Source of the DNA: Lunularia cruciata
Lineage: Eukaryota > Streptophyta > Marchantiopsida > Lunulariales > Lunulariaceae
Length of the DNA: 64,000 bases
Assembly: GCA_948567375.1 (NCBI GenBank)
Contig: OX419756.1
Span: forward strand, 60,650,333-60,714,332
Reading direction: 5' to 3'
Under the pieces are notes generated by a model. The model saw only the letters and a list, made by a program, of their open reading frames with translations, made no database searches and was not told the origin of the DNA. The position numbers and the translations under genes are program-made. Shown here piece by piece: positions 10,903 through 21,585 of the stretch (positions are counted from its first letter, which is position 1; each line of letters starts with the position of its first letter).

Positions 10903-11346
10903 ATGCAACCTTGATTTGGTTATATCCATTATAACCATCTCTTAAATTGTACCTCTCATGACCTACAACCTCTTCCAATATCTCATCAATGAATGGAAAT
11001 GGGTAGTAGTCCTTTTTGGTAACAACATTGAGCTTCTTGTAATCCACACATACCCAAAGCTTGCCATTCTTTTTCTTCACAATGACAATTGGAGACACCC
11101 ATTTTGAATTCTCTACCTCAAAGATAAATGCAGCCTCCTTGAGCTTATCAGTCTCCTCCTTCACAACCAAAGATATTGGTAGGCTAATGCAATGTTGCTT
11201 TGGCAGATTGGTCTTGCATGTGACTCCACCTTTATCTTGTGGTCCTCCAAGGCGACTTCCTTCAAATCCTCATAACTAAAAGCAAACACATGGATGAACT
11301 TGTGGAAAATCTCCTCAAATCTCACCTTCTTCTCCTTGGGTAACAT
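10903..11346 (-). pseudogene. Element B1 reverse transcriptase, N-terminal part
   Basis: The minus strand encodes the pre-RT segment HVFAFSYEDLKEVALEDHKI and then, after a frameshift near 11165, WVSPIVIVKKKNGKLWVCVD, DYYPFPFIDEILE and YNGYNQIKVAL. This corresponds to the finger and early palm parts of Ty3-type reverse transcriptase with Athila/Tat-like wording. The frame stops abruptly at 10902/10903 where the A1 LTR begins. The catalytic Asp-Asp box would follow on the far side of A1, outside the window. Confidence 0.85.
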
Positions 11347-11560
11347 TTGGACCCTACTTGAGGGTAGATAACCTTCTCTCTACCTCCTCAAGTGTCAATG
11401 GTGATTTATCTGGGTCTTTCAAAACCTTTGGCTTAGGTGCAAAATCCATAGCACACAAAGGATACATATTTGAATCAGATTCAAATTCATCCTCCTCCAT
11501 GGAAATCTCCTCTTCCATGCTTGTGTCCACACCTGAAGCTCTTTCTTTAGAATCTGATTC
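11347..11560 (-). other. Element B1 protease-RT spacer
   Basis: This is sequence between the protease frame and the pre-RT segment of element B1. On the minus strand it is acidic and Ser/Glu-rich with stops. No domain is recognisable. Confidence 0.4.
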
Positions 11561-12319
11561 TCAATAATCAGAAGATGGTGTATCTGAATGTGAAGTGTTG
11601 GTGGTATTAGTCACTGGAACTGTGACTCTATGGTTTGATGGCCCAATCCTCAAGTATCCTTTGAGCCATCGATCAATTGTGCAGGCTACTCTCAACCATG
11701 GCCTCCCAAAAAGTAAGTCATAGCTTGAATTTTTCAAGACTTGGAAAGTCATGAGATTTTGAACTCCCATAACTGAAACTACCACCTTATCCATCACCCC
11801 TACTGGTTGAATTTGTTGCTTGTTTGCCATGCTCACCACAAACGTTGGAGGTCTTGAGGGTAGCATACCCAACTTCTTCATCAACCCTTCTGACATGGCA
11901 TTTGCTGCTGATCCTCCATCAACCAATGCATCCTTGATGTTGTGACCATTCACTCTCACATCAATCTTGGAGGCATATTCACAAGCCTCCCATGGTGCTG
12001 GTTTGGCATCCAGCACCTCTATTGATATTAGAGCTTTTGCTTTCTTCTTCCTCTTGCTCCTTGTAGAACTCAAACCACCTCTAAGCTCCTTTCTCAAGGT
12101 AGGGTTCAAAGCAATCAATTGGCCCACTATGATGTTAGCCTTGTGGCTACAAACATCCTCCAACACATTGTAGTTCCACTGTTGCTTTGAAATCAAGAAA
12201 TCCTCCATCCCCAACTTCTTCCTTGGAGTCTTTGTTGTTGATGGTGTTGAGGTGTGAGTGCTCCTAGTAGACATAAGAGTATCCTTGCTTGGAGTAAATC
12301 CCTTGAGAAGAGTGAACAT
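11561..12319 (-). pseudogene. Element B1 retropepsin region
   Basis: A 252-codon minus-strand frame carries the protease motifs ALVDGGSAANAM and DLLFGRPWL. The D-G-G-S form of the catalytic turn is the one I associate with Athila/Tat-type plant elements rather than chromoviruses. Upstream it begins with a Thr/Ser-rich stretch and overlaps the end of the gag frame (12264-13046) in another frame. The domain looks intact at motif level. It would process the polyprotein. Confidence 0.85.
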
Positions 12320-13368
12320 CCTCTACAAAACGAGCTCTCTTCTTCTCTTGTGCCAAAAGCTCCAAATTAAGACCCTTGGAATTTGAGCACTCTCCTTTCT
12401 CATACTTGCTCTCAACCACATCTATGGATATTATCTCCTTACCTTTGTTTGGATTAGCAGCCACTTGGGTTTCACTACCACCCTCCATGGTAAGTAGAAA
12501 CTTGGCAATTCCTTTGGATATGGCCTCTTCTTCTACAACCAAAAAAATTGGTTGGCCTCCTTTATATGGATAGTTTCCATTCTTCCTAGGCCCTCTCCCT
12601 ACATTCTGATCCAACTCTCTCTTCTCCCATAGTTGCACCACATTGATTTTGAGATGTGCAAGTTGTTCTGTGATGGTTTGAAGTGGATCCTTTGGTGGAG
12701 GTGCAAGAACTAGAGCAACTACTACTTGTGGTGAAACCCTTGCCACCAAAGTATCAGAAGTTTCACCATACTTGTAGCCTTGAGGAGGATGCACAACCTC
12801 CTTCACCACCAAATCACTCTCATCCCCTTCCAAACTGTCCTCCATACAAATTGTGATCTTGATAGATTCAACCTTGGAAGAAGGTTTCTCATATCTCACC
12901 TTGCTTCTAATTTGTGGTCTCAACTCTCTCACAAAATTCTTGGTGAGCATGGCCCCTATTCCAATCATAGGAGTCTCCACATCATCCGTACCCTTCCTTA
13001 ACACTTTGCAAAATTTGGACTCTAAACTTTTCCACTCTTTCCACATAGACTCTCACTTTCTCTCCATCTCCTTGTTTAAGAAGGGTAACCTCACTCATCA
13101 ATCTCTCATAACTCTCATCTGGGAGAAAGTTCTCAATGAGCGTTGAAGGAAAACTCTCCCAAGGCTCTTCTTCCCCATCTCTCCTCTCTCTCTTTTGGTA
13201 TTTTGACTCATACCATGTAAGTGTTGCATCCTCAAAGAAATTTGGTAATAATGAGACCCACTCATTCTTCCTCCTCTCATTGCTTCCTATGCAAGCTCTC
13301 TTGAAGTCTCTCACAAAGGCCTCCATATCTTCTCCATCCTTGCCAAAGAAAACCGGAAGTTTCCCCAT
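12264..13368 (-). pseudogene. Element B1 gag
   Basis: Two overlapping minus-strand frames make one gag: 13368-12982 with KLPVFFGKDGEDMEAFVRDF, TLTWYESKY and a short SFPSTLIENF motif, and 13046-12264 after one frameshift. The first is the classic retrotransposon gag capsid domain. The second part is Lys/Gly-rich with an aromatic-poor tail and no zinc knuckle that I can see. A poly-pyrimidine tract lies just upstream of the start. Confidence 0.8.
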
Positions 13369-13614
13369 CTTAACCTCTCACTATCTTTCTTTTCTCTCAA
13401 ATTTTTTTTCTTTTTCTCTTTTCTTTTCTCTCACTCTATAACTAATAGAGTATATACATTACTAAAACCAGCTAAGAATAATCCACTCTAGGGAACACAA
13501 AAGGTTCAGGTTGCTCTAAGATTTCTATAACAACATCAAATCCTAGAGTGCATATTAATCTAATTCTCATGGATAGTTTATCCATAAGTTGAAACATTAT
13601 CTCCATCACTAATC
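13369..13614 (-). other. Element B1 gap between the pre-gag ORF and gag
   Basis: This is AT-rich sequence with a T/C-rich tract next to gag on the plus strand. No coding or structural signal is recognised. Confidence 0.4.
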
Positions 13615-14139
13615 TTAGGAACTAGCTGATGAAGGTGGTAGTATTTCTGTAGTTGTACTAGGACTCTCTCCAAGATCCTTCACCAAAGTCTCCAAAAGTG
13701 TTTTTACTCCACTACACTCATGTCCTTTTGGAAGTCCTTCCACTCCACAAACCTCACACAACTCCTTGGTCTTAGATCTTCTCCCTCCCAATCTTGGTGA
13801 AGAAGGTCCAACATGCAAACCCAAGTCAAGTAAGCCTCTCCTTTCCCTCAATTTCTTGCTCTCAAAGGTCAATGGACATGAACTTGCCTTATGTCCCTTC
13901 TCTCCAGATAGAAAGCATTTGGACTCACTCTTTCCTCCAAGTGGCATAGGTTTTTGGATCCTCTCAACACTCTCTTCAAATTCTATTGTAAAATCTTTTT
14001 TGCTCAAATCCACCCCTACAATCACATCAAACCCTTTGTGAACCTTGCATATCTCAATTTCCATTCTTGATGACCCTCCATGTTCCCAAGATGAGTCTAA
14101 AAACTCAAACATGCTTTTTGTTGCTCTCAAACTCCTCAT
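13615..14139 (-). pseudogene. Element B1 extra ORF upstream of gag, Cys/His motifs
   Basis: A 174-codon minus-strand frame lies between the primer site and gag. It contains CFLSGEKGHKASSC, which looks like a zinc knuckle with the second Cys replaced by Ser, and CEVCGVEGLPKGHEC, a second Cys/His cluster. Some plant Tat-lineage elements (Ogre group) carry an additional ORF before gag, so this could be equivalent, but the resemblance is positional only. I do not recognise a function. The codon at the given start is read as Met but the true start is unknown. Confidence 0.5.
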
Positions 14140-14265
14140 GCATGAGATCTCAACTCTTCACTTCAAAAACTCATACCTCCTTGTGCAAGAATTATTTCTC
14201 TCTAATTTTTGTGGCAGAAAATAGGATACAATGCACTGAATTTTCTTAGAAATTTTCAGGCTAAT

Positions 14266-14720
14266 TCACTTAAAATTGAAGAAATGACAGACTCTGTATA
14301 ATTTACCAGAGAGCATGCAATTACGGGAGTAGTTTACCCTATCAACTTTCAAAAATTCTAGCCCAGTGCGCATAGTAGCTCTAACAATAATTTTAAGTGT
14401 TCTAACTAAAAGATAACCCAAGATATCATGTGTAGAAATTTCAAGTCCAGATCTCAAACTTGAGATTTTGCCCAAAATCCCCTTAATCTCCAAATCTACA
14501 ATCCACCTCACACATCTCTCCAAATCCTCTCATGTGTACAAGATGTACAAAATCACTTCAAAGACATCATAATGAACTATAGGGTATACAAATGGATCTT
14601 GGTTCTCTAACATAAGTTCAGCCCTCTCCTCTCCTAATGTTCTCTCCAAGTGAGCTCTCATGGCCTCCTTCTGTCTAATGTATAATTGAATGCGGAACAT
14701 TATCTTGCCTTCTAAAGAGG
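14266..14720 (-). pseudogene. Element B1 leader ORF next to the primer site
   Basis: One minus-strand frame runs from the primer site to 14266 with a single stop near 14530. It encodes charged, helix-like sequence (EAMRAHLERTLGEERAELML). It may be the N-terminal part of the pre-gag ORF at 13615-14139, which is in the same frame but separated by stops. No family is recognised. Confidence 0.35.
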
Positions 14721-14737
14721 TCCCGACAACAAAACCA
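14721..14737 (-). other. Primer binding site of element B1
   Basis: Directly after the LTR end the minus strand reads TTTT then TGGTTTTGTTGTCGGGA. It resembles TGGCGCCGTTGTCGGGGA-type sites with three changes, so the tRNA cannot be named with certainty. Confidence 0.6.
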
Positions 14738-14741
14738 AAAA

Positions 14742-15431
14742 TGTGAGCCAGCTTGTCTCTCACTCAGAATGAACCTCTGATGGCTATTATGGTAACGCAC
14801 CATGGACTAAGAAGGCAAGGAACTCCAACTCCATCATACTCCTCCAAGGCTAACACTCCAAGACTCAAGACATTGCTCACTAGAGAACTCAATGAGAGAG
14901 AGATAGTTGCAAGTGAAAAGATGATGAGTACCTCCTCACTCCTTGTTTATATACTTGTGAAATAGTTACGCACCAAAGTAACTAATTACCATAATAATTC
15001 AAGTCACTAGACTAAACGTCAAGTAAAGTCAAAAAGTAGAAAGGAATCTCCATTCACATGGGCATATTCCACTAGCATGTGATCTTATCTTGACCCAACC
15101 ACTAAGTCAAGGATTCCTTTACATGGGCTATCTTTGGACTATAGAAGAATCCAAAAAAAAAGACTTGCGGGCCCAAGAGTTCTCAACTCTTTCCTCAAAG
15201 CCAAACACCTAGGAATAATACCAAGTCAACACACTAGAATCCAAAATAATGGTGCTCATCTTTTCCACTTCCTCTAAAGTAAGGTCCCTTCTATCTTAGC
15301 TATGACTAACTTTAGCTAATCATGACTAATGTAGAACCATCTTTTATCTCTATATAAATAATATCTCTCAAGTACTTATAATACCAAGCTAAATATCACA
15401 ATACCACACACATGCACAAATGGGTGCTACA
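14742..15431 (-). mobile_element. 5' LTR of element B1, 690 bp
   Basis: The minus strand starts TGTAGCACCCATTTGTGCA at 15431 and ends GGCTCACA at 14742, followed by the primer site. It matches the solo LTR at 59268-59958 (691 bp) and the LTR start at 63664. On its outer side it interrupts a family A gag fragment (A2), so B1 inserted into A2. Confidence 0.9.
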
Positions 15432-16025
15432 ATACAAACTCTAGTTGAGCATGTTGCACTCTAGTATAACGGAGATGCCACTATAAATTGTATAACTGTT
15501 GAGGAAGAGAGAACTCAAGATAGAAGTCCGGCTCAAGAAGGAGAATGGCTGGACCTTGAAATTTTGAAGGTGGAAACATGCTTGGAAAAGAAGAAGCATG
15601 ACCCCAAAGAAGTGAGTGCAACTTTTTTGTCTTCAAGAAAGGCAAAGTGATTTTGTTCCAAAACCCATACTATTTGCTAAGGAGGAGAAAATTTTGGCAG
15701 AAGCCAAAGCTAAAGCCTTGCAGAAGGAAATCCAAGAGGCAATGCAAAGAACTCAAGAGATGAGTTTGGAGGAGGATACAATGACAAAGCCTCTTATTTT
15801 TCCTATTGATATTTGATCTGAAGTAGAGGATCTAATCAAAGCCAAGGGGGGTACACTCAAAATACCTTGGGTTCAGACCACCAATACTTTGGTCACCATT
15901 CTGAAGCAACCAAAGTTAGATTGGAGTGGGGAGAGACTTCTAACCCAAAGTCAAAGGCAAAGAAGGTGAAGTTAAGGGGAGTACCCCAATACAATATTGT
16001 ATTATATTTGGCATCCATGCGTGCA
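15432..16025 (+). pseudogene. Element A2 gag C-terminal and pre-protease fragment
   Basis: The plus strand carries the same sequence as the A1 gag tail: a CIT-EEER segment, EGEWLDLEILKVET, EEKILAEAKAKALQKEIQEA, and later GVPQYNIVLYLAS. Several stops and frame changes are present (for example TGA after SSRKAK). Its left edge is the point where the B1 LTR inserted. The rest of A2 should lie beyond the left end of the window. Confidence 0.8.
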
Positions 16026-16149
16026 AGGATGGAGCTTGTTGGCAGGGTACCAATCCATGTATCTGATCCAAGGGTGGAGCCTCCTTTGAGGGGATCCTCT
16101 TTGCTATATAATAAAGAGAAGGTGCTTCTTTGGGGCATCAAAAGATTAA
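16026..16149. other. Unassigned segment at an inversion junction
   Basis: This is sequence between the plus-oriented A2 fragment and the minus-oriented A3 gag fragment. I recognise no motif. Confidence 0.3.
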
Positions 16150-16537
16150 GTGTGAAATCTATGTTTTCTCTCTTGAAGAGTTCTCTTGTCCTCAATGTAT
16201 ACACATTCCTCTCCTTGACAAAGATGTATATCTCTAGTAACAAACCACCAAGGAACCAAGTAATGACTTGGTTCCTTATTCAATAAGGCCATGAACCTAA
16301 ACTCAACTTCTCCTTCTTTCATTGGTCCAGATCATTGAGTGCCACAAAGACATTTGTATCATAATCAACTTCCCATAATCATTCCATGAAGTTGTTTTGC
16401 AAGTCCACCCAATTAGTTGATCTTTTTGGGTTACATAGGTATACCAGCTCCTTGCCTACTTTCAAATTGGACTTGGGAAAATCTGAAGCCAATCAATAGA
16501 GTCATGCTCCTTGTTGGCAAAGGAGATGACTTCAAAT
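16150..16537 (-). pseudogene. Element A3 gag fragment joined directly to its primer site
   Basis: The minus strand begins EVISFANKEHDS and continues with capsid-domain sequence matching A1 gag, with many stops. It abuts the A3 primer site: the whole leader and gag N-terminus present in A1 are missing. The junction lies in a short GGAATT-like match, suggesting a deletion by microhomology. Confidence 0.7.
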
Positions 16538-16555
16538 TCCCCGATAGCAGCTCCA
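16538..16555 (-). other. Primer binding site of element A3
   Basis: The minus strand reads TTTT then TGGAGCTGCTATCGGGGA right after the LTR end at 16563. It has the same layout as A1. Confidence 0.7.
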
Positions 16556-16562
16556 AAAATCA

Positions 16563-16910
16563 TGTGACAACCCAACAAGTATCACTTTTGTAGTAATCAC
16601 CAAGTAATAATGGTTCATTCCTATAGAGATATGATTTAGAAATGGTTAAATGCAAAGTAAAATGTCACAATTAGTTCTCCTTTGTTGCATATCTAATCTT
16701 TCAGGTAGAAACCACACCCAAGAGAGAATAACAAGCACTAAATTTTCAGTCTTGTTGCAATAACATGTGATCCATAATCACAATTCATCAATCTCTTTCC
16801 AATTCAACTTTGATTGGGATGATTCAGTTCTCCTAAAGAAAGCTACTTCAATGTAAACAACTTTGCCTTGAAATTGTGTTCCACCCCTCCATTGAAGGCA
16901 TAATCAGTGA
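16563..16910 (-). mobile_element. Element A3 LTR fragment (R-U5 end)
   Basis: Matches the last 350 bases of the A1 LTR on the minus strand, ending GTTGTCACA at 16563. At about 16911 it is joined to the U3 side of an oppositely oriented LTR (A4), so the two are fused back to back. Confidence 0.8.
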
Positions 16911-19900
16911 AGGACTATAATTAAGATTTTGACAAGGAAGCGTTGCAATTTCTAGAAGATATCTTATTCCTATCCAAAGCTGTCTTAAAGGAATGCAAAC
17001 TACAAGCACGCAAGAAGAGCGGGTTAGAATCTCAAGTTTGCTCTTTTAGAAATAGAGAGTAAGGAAGCACACAATGGCCCCAAAGGGAAATAATAGAGTG
17101 AGGTGAGAGCTCTTGCAATTGGTTGATTAGATGTAGTGGTAAGGATCAAAGTCTTGACCAGACTTTGTATCACATTTCTAGCCTGGAACTAAAATTTGAG
17201 CTTTCCAAGTTTCATTGCAGCTAGCAATTGCAGAGACGGGCCCAAGCATGAAGGAAAGAGAGGAAATCTAGCTTGAGGGATTGAGTCAGATTGGAGATTA
17301 GTCCTAGAGAGAGGAGTAGGAGGAGTCAAATTCTATCAAAAGTGTGAGTCTTCGGAAGAAACTATTGAGATGACAAATTCTTTTAGTATACCTTGCACCA
17401 AGAACAAGTATAAGGTGGATAGTTATATAGACCTATCACCCAGGGAGATTGCTAGTGTGATAATGGCTATGTTTATGCTAAATTGGACAACCTATGTAAT
17501 GATGCAATAGGCGGTGTTCTTCTACAAGATGTTTGCAAGAGAAGTGATAGATTGGGTGAAGTGTTTGCACTAACGAGTCGGGTAAATGATTATTAGTTGA
17601 AGAATGGATATACCATCCAACTACTTTGTACCCTTTGCAACCCACTTCTACTTTGGATTAAACCTACTTAGCTTGGAGGAGAGAGGATGGATGATGTCCC
17701 ACTTTCACCCCAACTTACAAAGAGAAGTAGATGGGGATGAACAATATTACATTAAGCGGGTGTGAGAAGGCAATGACTACTAACTCAAGGGTAGGAAGGA
17801 GAGGATAGTGTTAGTAAGCATCCCCATGCCAAGAAAGAGAAGTAGACCCAAATGATGAATAACATTAGTATAGCTACAAAAGATACAAAGGTTGAATCTA
17901 AAGCCCGCACCGATAGAAGTGAAGGAATTGTCTTTGGAGGAAAAATCAAAAGGAAAAACTAAGTTGAAGTGTGAAGACTTACAAGCAAAGGAAGAGGTCA
18001 TGATGTATAGTGGAGAGTCTAGCAGAAGAAGTGAATGAGAGCCCAAATTTCAGCAATCGGGAGATGAGGTTGCTGGAGAAGAAGAGCGGGAGTTTACAAG
18101 GCAATTAAATGTATGGGAGGAGATGAGCCGTGTATGGAGCTGCCTACAGTCAAGTTGGAAGACAAATGAGCAAGAAAGGCTGCCTTGGTATTTCCAAGGG
18201 CAACAAGATCAACGAGAAATGCTCTAGTTGCAGGCCCAAGCAAAGTTGAAGATGAAGAGGAGACCTCATAAGGCATGATGATGAAGATACAAATATCACA
18301 TCTTTGGGGTAAAGCACCAACCAAAGAAGTGCCTACCAAAGATGAAGACATAGGAGATGATGAAGGAAGATACATTGGAGTCGAGTATCTATCAAAGATC
18401 ATGTGTCCTTTGTTGGTGCAGCTATAGCAAAAGAAAGTGGAGCTGAAGAAGAATCATCCGGGAGTGAAGGATGAGTTGGAAGTAGTAAGGCAATGGAGTC
18501 AAGAGACCTTGGAGTTAAGAAGTAAGCTAACACAAAGAGAGAAGGAAGCCAAAGAACTTTGGGCTGAAGCAGTTCTTTGGAAGAAAAGCTTGGATACCTT
18601 GCAGGAGAACTTTGTGAAGCATGGTGACAAGCTGAAAGTGCAAAAGTTGTTGATCAAGAAGATGAAGCATGATGTTGCTGACACAAGGGTAGAAGTAATA
18701 CACTCAAAGGCAATTGCAGCAATGATGGAGCAAGAGCTGGAGGGTCTAAGGAAGAGTGCTATAGAGAAAGATCAGGCCTGGCAAAGAGAGTTGGCAGATA
18801 GACATTGGGAGGAAGATCTATTGTAGAATTTGTTGAGGAGTGTAGAAGGTCAACTAGTCTAGTATGCAGAAGAGAAGAAGGCAGTCAAGGTGGAATTCAA
18901 GGATGAGCTGATGATGTACCAGAATGAATTGGAGGTAGAGCAAATTCAGGAGAAGGTAGTTCCGAGTATGGAGTCGGATGCAATAGGAGCAGTTGTGAAG
19001 GAGTTGAAGGTGATGTTGAATATTGATGTCAAGATCAAGTTATAAGAGCCTGCATGAGGCTGCATGAATTAAAGTTGTTGGTGTAGGAGACAAGAAGAAG
19101 GAAGGTGAAGGATGTAGACTTGAACAATCTTCTAATTTTCTTGAGAGATTGAGTAGATAGGAAAATGTTAGACGTAGGAGATAATGTCTATCTCATATTA
19201 AATCTAGTTAGATCAGACTTAGATGAGTTTTGTAATTAGATGAATATGAATAAGAAGTTAGACATTATAGAAGTAGGAGTGCAAGTGTCTTCAAGTGATT
19301 TACTTGAGACATTAGGAGAGAATGGGTTTGAGAATGAGAATGCAGATAGGTTAGCTCTCATTCCAATTTCAGTTTACATTGAAGAAATAGTAGATGAAAA
19401 AGTAGCTATAGCTTAGTGCTTGTCATTTTAGCTTAATTCCAAGTACCAATCTTGTGTGTGTATATGAGTGTTTGGAAAATTTTGAAGTGAAATTCATTGA
19501 GCTTGTCAGATGTTGGTTTCCACAACTCTAATTGCATTTTGTGTGTTTGATCCTAAGTGGATAGCAATCAAAGCAATTCCTTGATGGATCCATAAGGAAT
19601 TGTAGTGTTGGTAGTATTTTGCATTGGTAAGTGCAACATAAGGTTGATGTGAAGCAATTTCAATCAAGGAAGTTGTGCCTTCAATGGAAGGATGGAATAC
19701 AATTCTAAGGCAAGGTCATTTTGTGGTGAAGTAGCCTTCTTTGGGAAAATTTGAATCATCACAATCTAAGTTTGTTTGGAAAGATTTGATGAATTGTGAT
19801 TATGGGTGTGATTTTATTGTGAATAGACTATGATCAATACTTGTTACTCTCTTTTGGGTGTGGTTTCTACTTGAGAGATTAAAGATGCAACCAAGAAGAA

Positions 19901-20008
19901 TTAATTGTTACATTTTACTTTGTATTTGACCATTTTTGACTCATATCTCTATGGAAACAAACTTTACTTATTGACTACCACAAAATTGATACTTGTTGGT
20001 TTGTCATA
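16911..20008 (+). mobile_element. Element A4 LTR, 5'-truncated
   Basis: The plus strand is colinear with the A8 and A9 LTRs from about 360 bases inside the LTR to the end (GTTTGTCATA at 20008). It contains LORF copy 2. The stretch holding the LORF C-terminus and the TATTTAAA promoter is deleted near 19412, where LORF sequence joins R sequence directly. A remnant of the primer site follows, then gag. Confidence 0.8.
17074..19412 (+). pseudogene. LORF copy 2 (in the A4 LTR)
   Basis: Start at ATGGCC 17074, matching the ATGGCCTTGAAAG start of copies 4 and 5. The domain region reads SDWRLVLERG, then AVFFYKMFAREVIDWVKC, then FVPFATHFYFGLNLLSLEERGW, with several stops. The longest clean part is coiled coil at 18437-18826 (about 129 residues, heptad-like, rich in Glu, Lys and Leu). 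Its C-terminus is deleted. It shares the start, domain order and coiled coil with copy 1. Confidence 0.7.
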
Positions 20009-20266
20009 CGATTCATGGCTTTCCTTAACCAAGTGCTAAAGCAATCAAGTGTGGTGGATTACTCTAATGGCCAAGCCATCACCTAGTTCCTTGGCAAGTT
20101 GTCACTAAAGATTTAAATCTTTGCTAGGGAGAGGAGTGTAACTTCCCTAGACAAAGTACTCAAGCATGTTGTCCAATATGGGGCAACTCACTCTCTTTTT
20201 TTGGTAATCAAAGGAATCAAGAGAAAGAAAGGCAAGAAGCCTAGAGAAAAGAACTTCTTGCAATAT
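20009..20266 (+). pseudogene. Element A4 gag fragment
   Basis: The plus strand gives AFLNQVLKQSSVV, then IFARERSVTSLDKVLKHV, matching A1 gag. The leader and gag N-terminus are missing, as in A3, so the LTR end and mid-gag are nearly adjacent. One or more stops interrupt it. It ends where the next LTR (A5) begins. Confidence 0.75.
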
Positions 20267-21585
20267 GTGGTCCACTTCTTCTTTTTTGTTCTATTTTGAA
20301 GAAGAAGTGTACAAAAAAATTTGTATTGAACCCGAATGACATTAAAGATGTAGAATTGTGTCTTTGGATTGAAACCCAAAGTAAAGTGACTTTGTGTCAG
20401 GATAGAAAGGCTCAGATCAGACTTGTCATAGAGAAACTTGAAGTAAGAAAACTTCACTTTAGGGTGATCAACCCAATGCAAGGATAGCATAACAACTTTC
20501 CTTTGGATTTTTCAATCAAGAAAGTACAAGTAGGAAAATGGCTAAGGTGCAAACAACTAAACTTGATAGTGACAAGATGAACTCATGTAAAAGGTGTGAT
20601 TTTTTAGTGAAGAGTGACAGAGGAATGATCACACAACAAAGAACTATAAAATTAAGACTTTGTTGAGGGGATTTTGAAATGTCACACAAGTATCCTAAGC
20701 CATTGAGTAGTTGACCCGAAGGAGTGCTTGTAGAAAAGCCATCTGATAATTTGATGTTTAACAATCCTAAAGGAGTTGGGATCTCAAGACCAAGAGATGG
20801 TAGAATTATCTTCCAACTACCATGAGTTAGAGATTGCATGATGCCAAAGAAGGGTGAGAAGAAGAGTCCCTCACTCATAGTGAGAAATATGGTGATTTGA
20901 ATGTTAGACATCATAGCCAAGATCAAAGTTTTCAATAGACTTTGGATCACTTTTCTGTCCTAGAATTGGAACTTGAGTTTTCTAGGGTTCATGGTAGAAG
21001 TAGCTTTGAGTGATTGTGAGGAGAGACTTGAGAATGAAGGGAAGCAAGGAAATCCGGCTCAATGGACAGAGTTGGATTGGAGATTGGTGCTGGGAAGAGA
21101 GGCTGGTGAGGAAACTATGGTATATTCCTCAAGAAAGGAGAGCCTATGAAGGAGATTGACAAAATCCACAATAACTTCATTGCGTTGCGTATGAAGAATG
21201 GGTATAAAGTTGATGCCTATTGGGATCCAAGAAGGTGAATTATTGTCAATGTAATGATGGCACTCTTCAAGCCTGATTGCACCATGTATGTGATGAAGGA
21301 CAAAGTGGTGTTTTTCCATCAAATGTTTGCAAGAGTGTCTGTAAATTGGGTAAAGTGTTTTCACCAAAGAATGTGGCAGATGGTGTGGTGCTGGAGAGAT
21401 CAAACTGCTCCCCACTACTTGGTACCATTTGCCACATATTTCTACTTTGGTTTGAACCTGATGAAGGAGATAGAGTGAAGAAAGATGGGATCTCACTTTC
21501 ATCCAGATCTATGAAAAGAAGTGGATGAGGACAAGCAGCAATACATCCAACATATCCAAAGTAGTGATGAGCACTATGCACTTGC
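20267..21585 (+). mobile_element. Element A5 LTR fragment (U3 start)
   Basis: Begins TGTGGTCCAC at 20267 with the T-rich tract and GAAGAAGAAGTG found at other family A LTR starts. It runs through the LORF N-terminal half and then, near 21585, joins the minus-oriented A6 LTR. The far half of A5 is missing. Confidence 0.75.
20841..21585 (+). pseudogene. LORF copy 3, N-terminal half (in A5)
   Basis: Starts MPKKGEKKSP at 20841, parallel to MGGGKKNS of copy 1 and MRGKKRSPS of copy 4. It continues with RLWITFL, then KVVFFHQMFARVSVNW and HYLVPFATYFYFGLNL. Stops and frameshifts are present. It is cut off at the inverted junction with A6 before the coiled coil. Confidence 0.7.
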
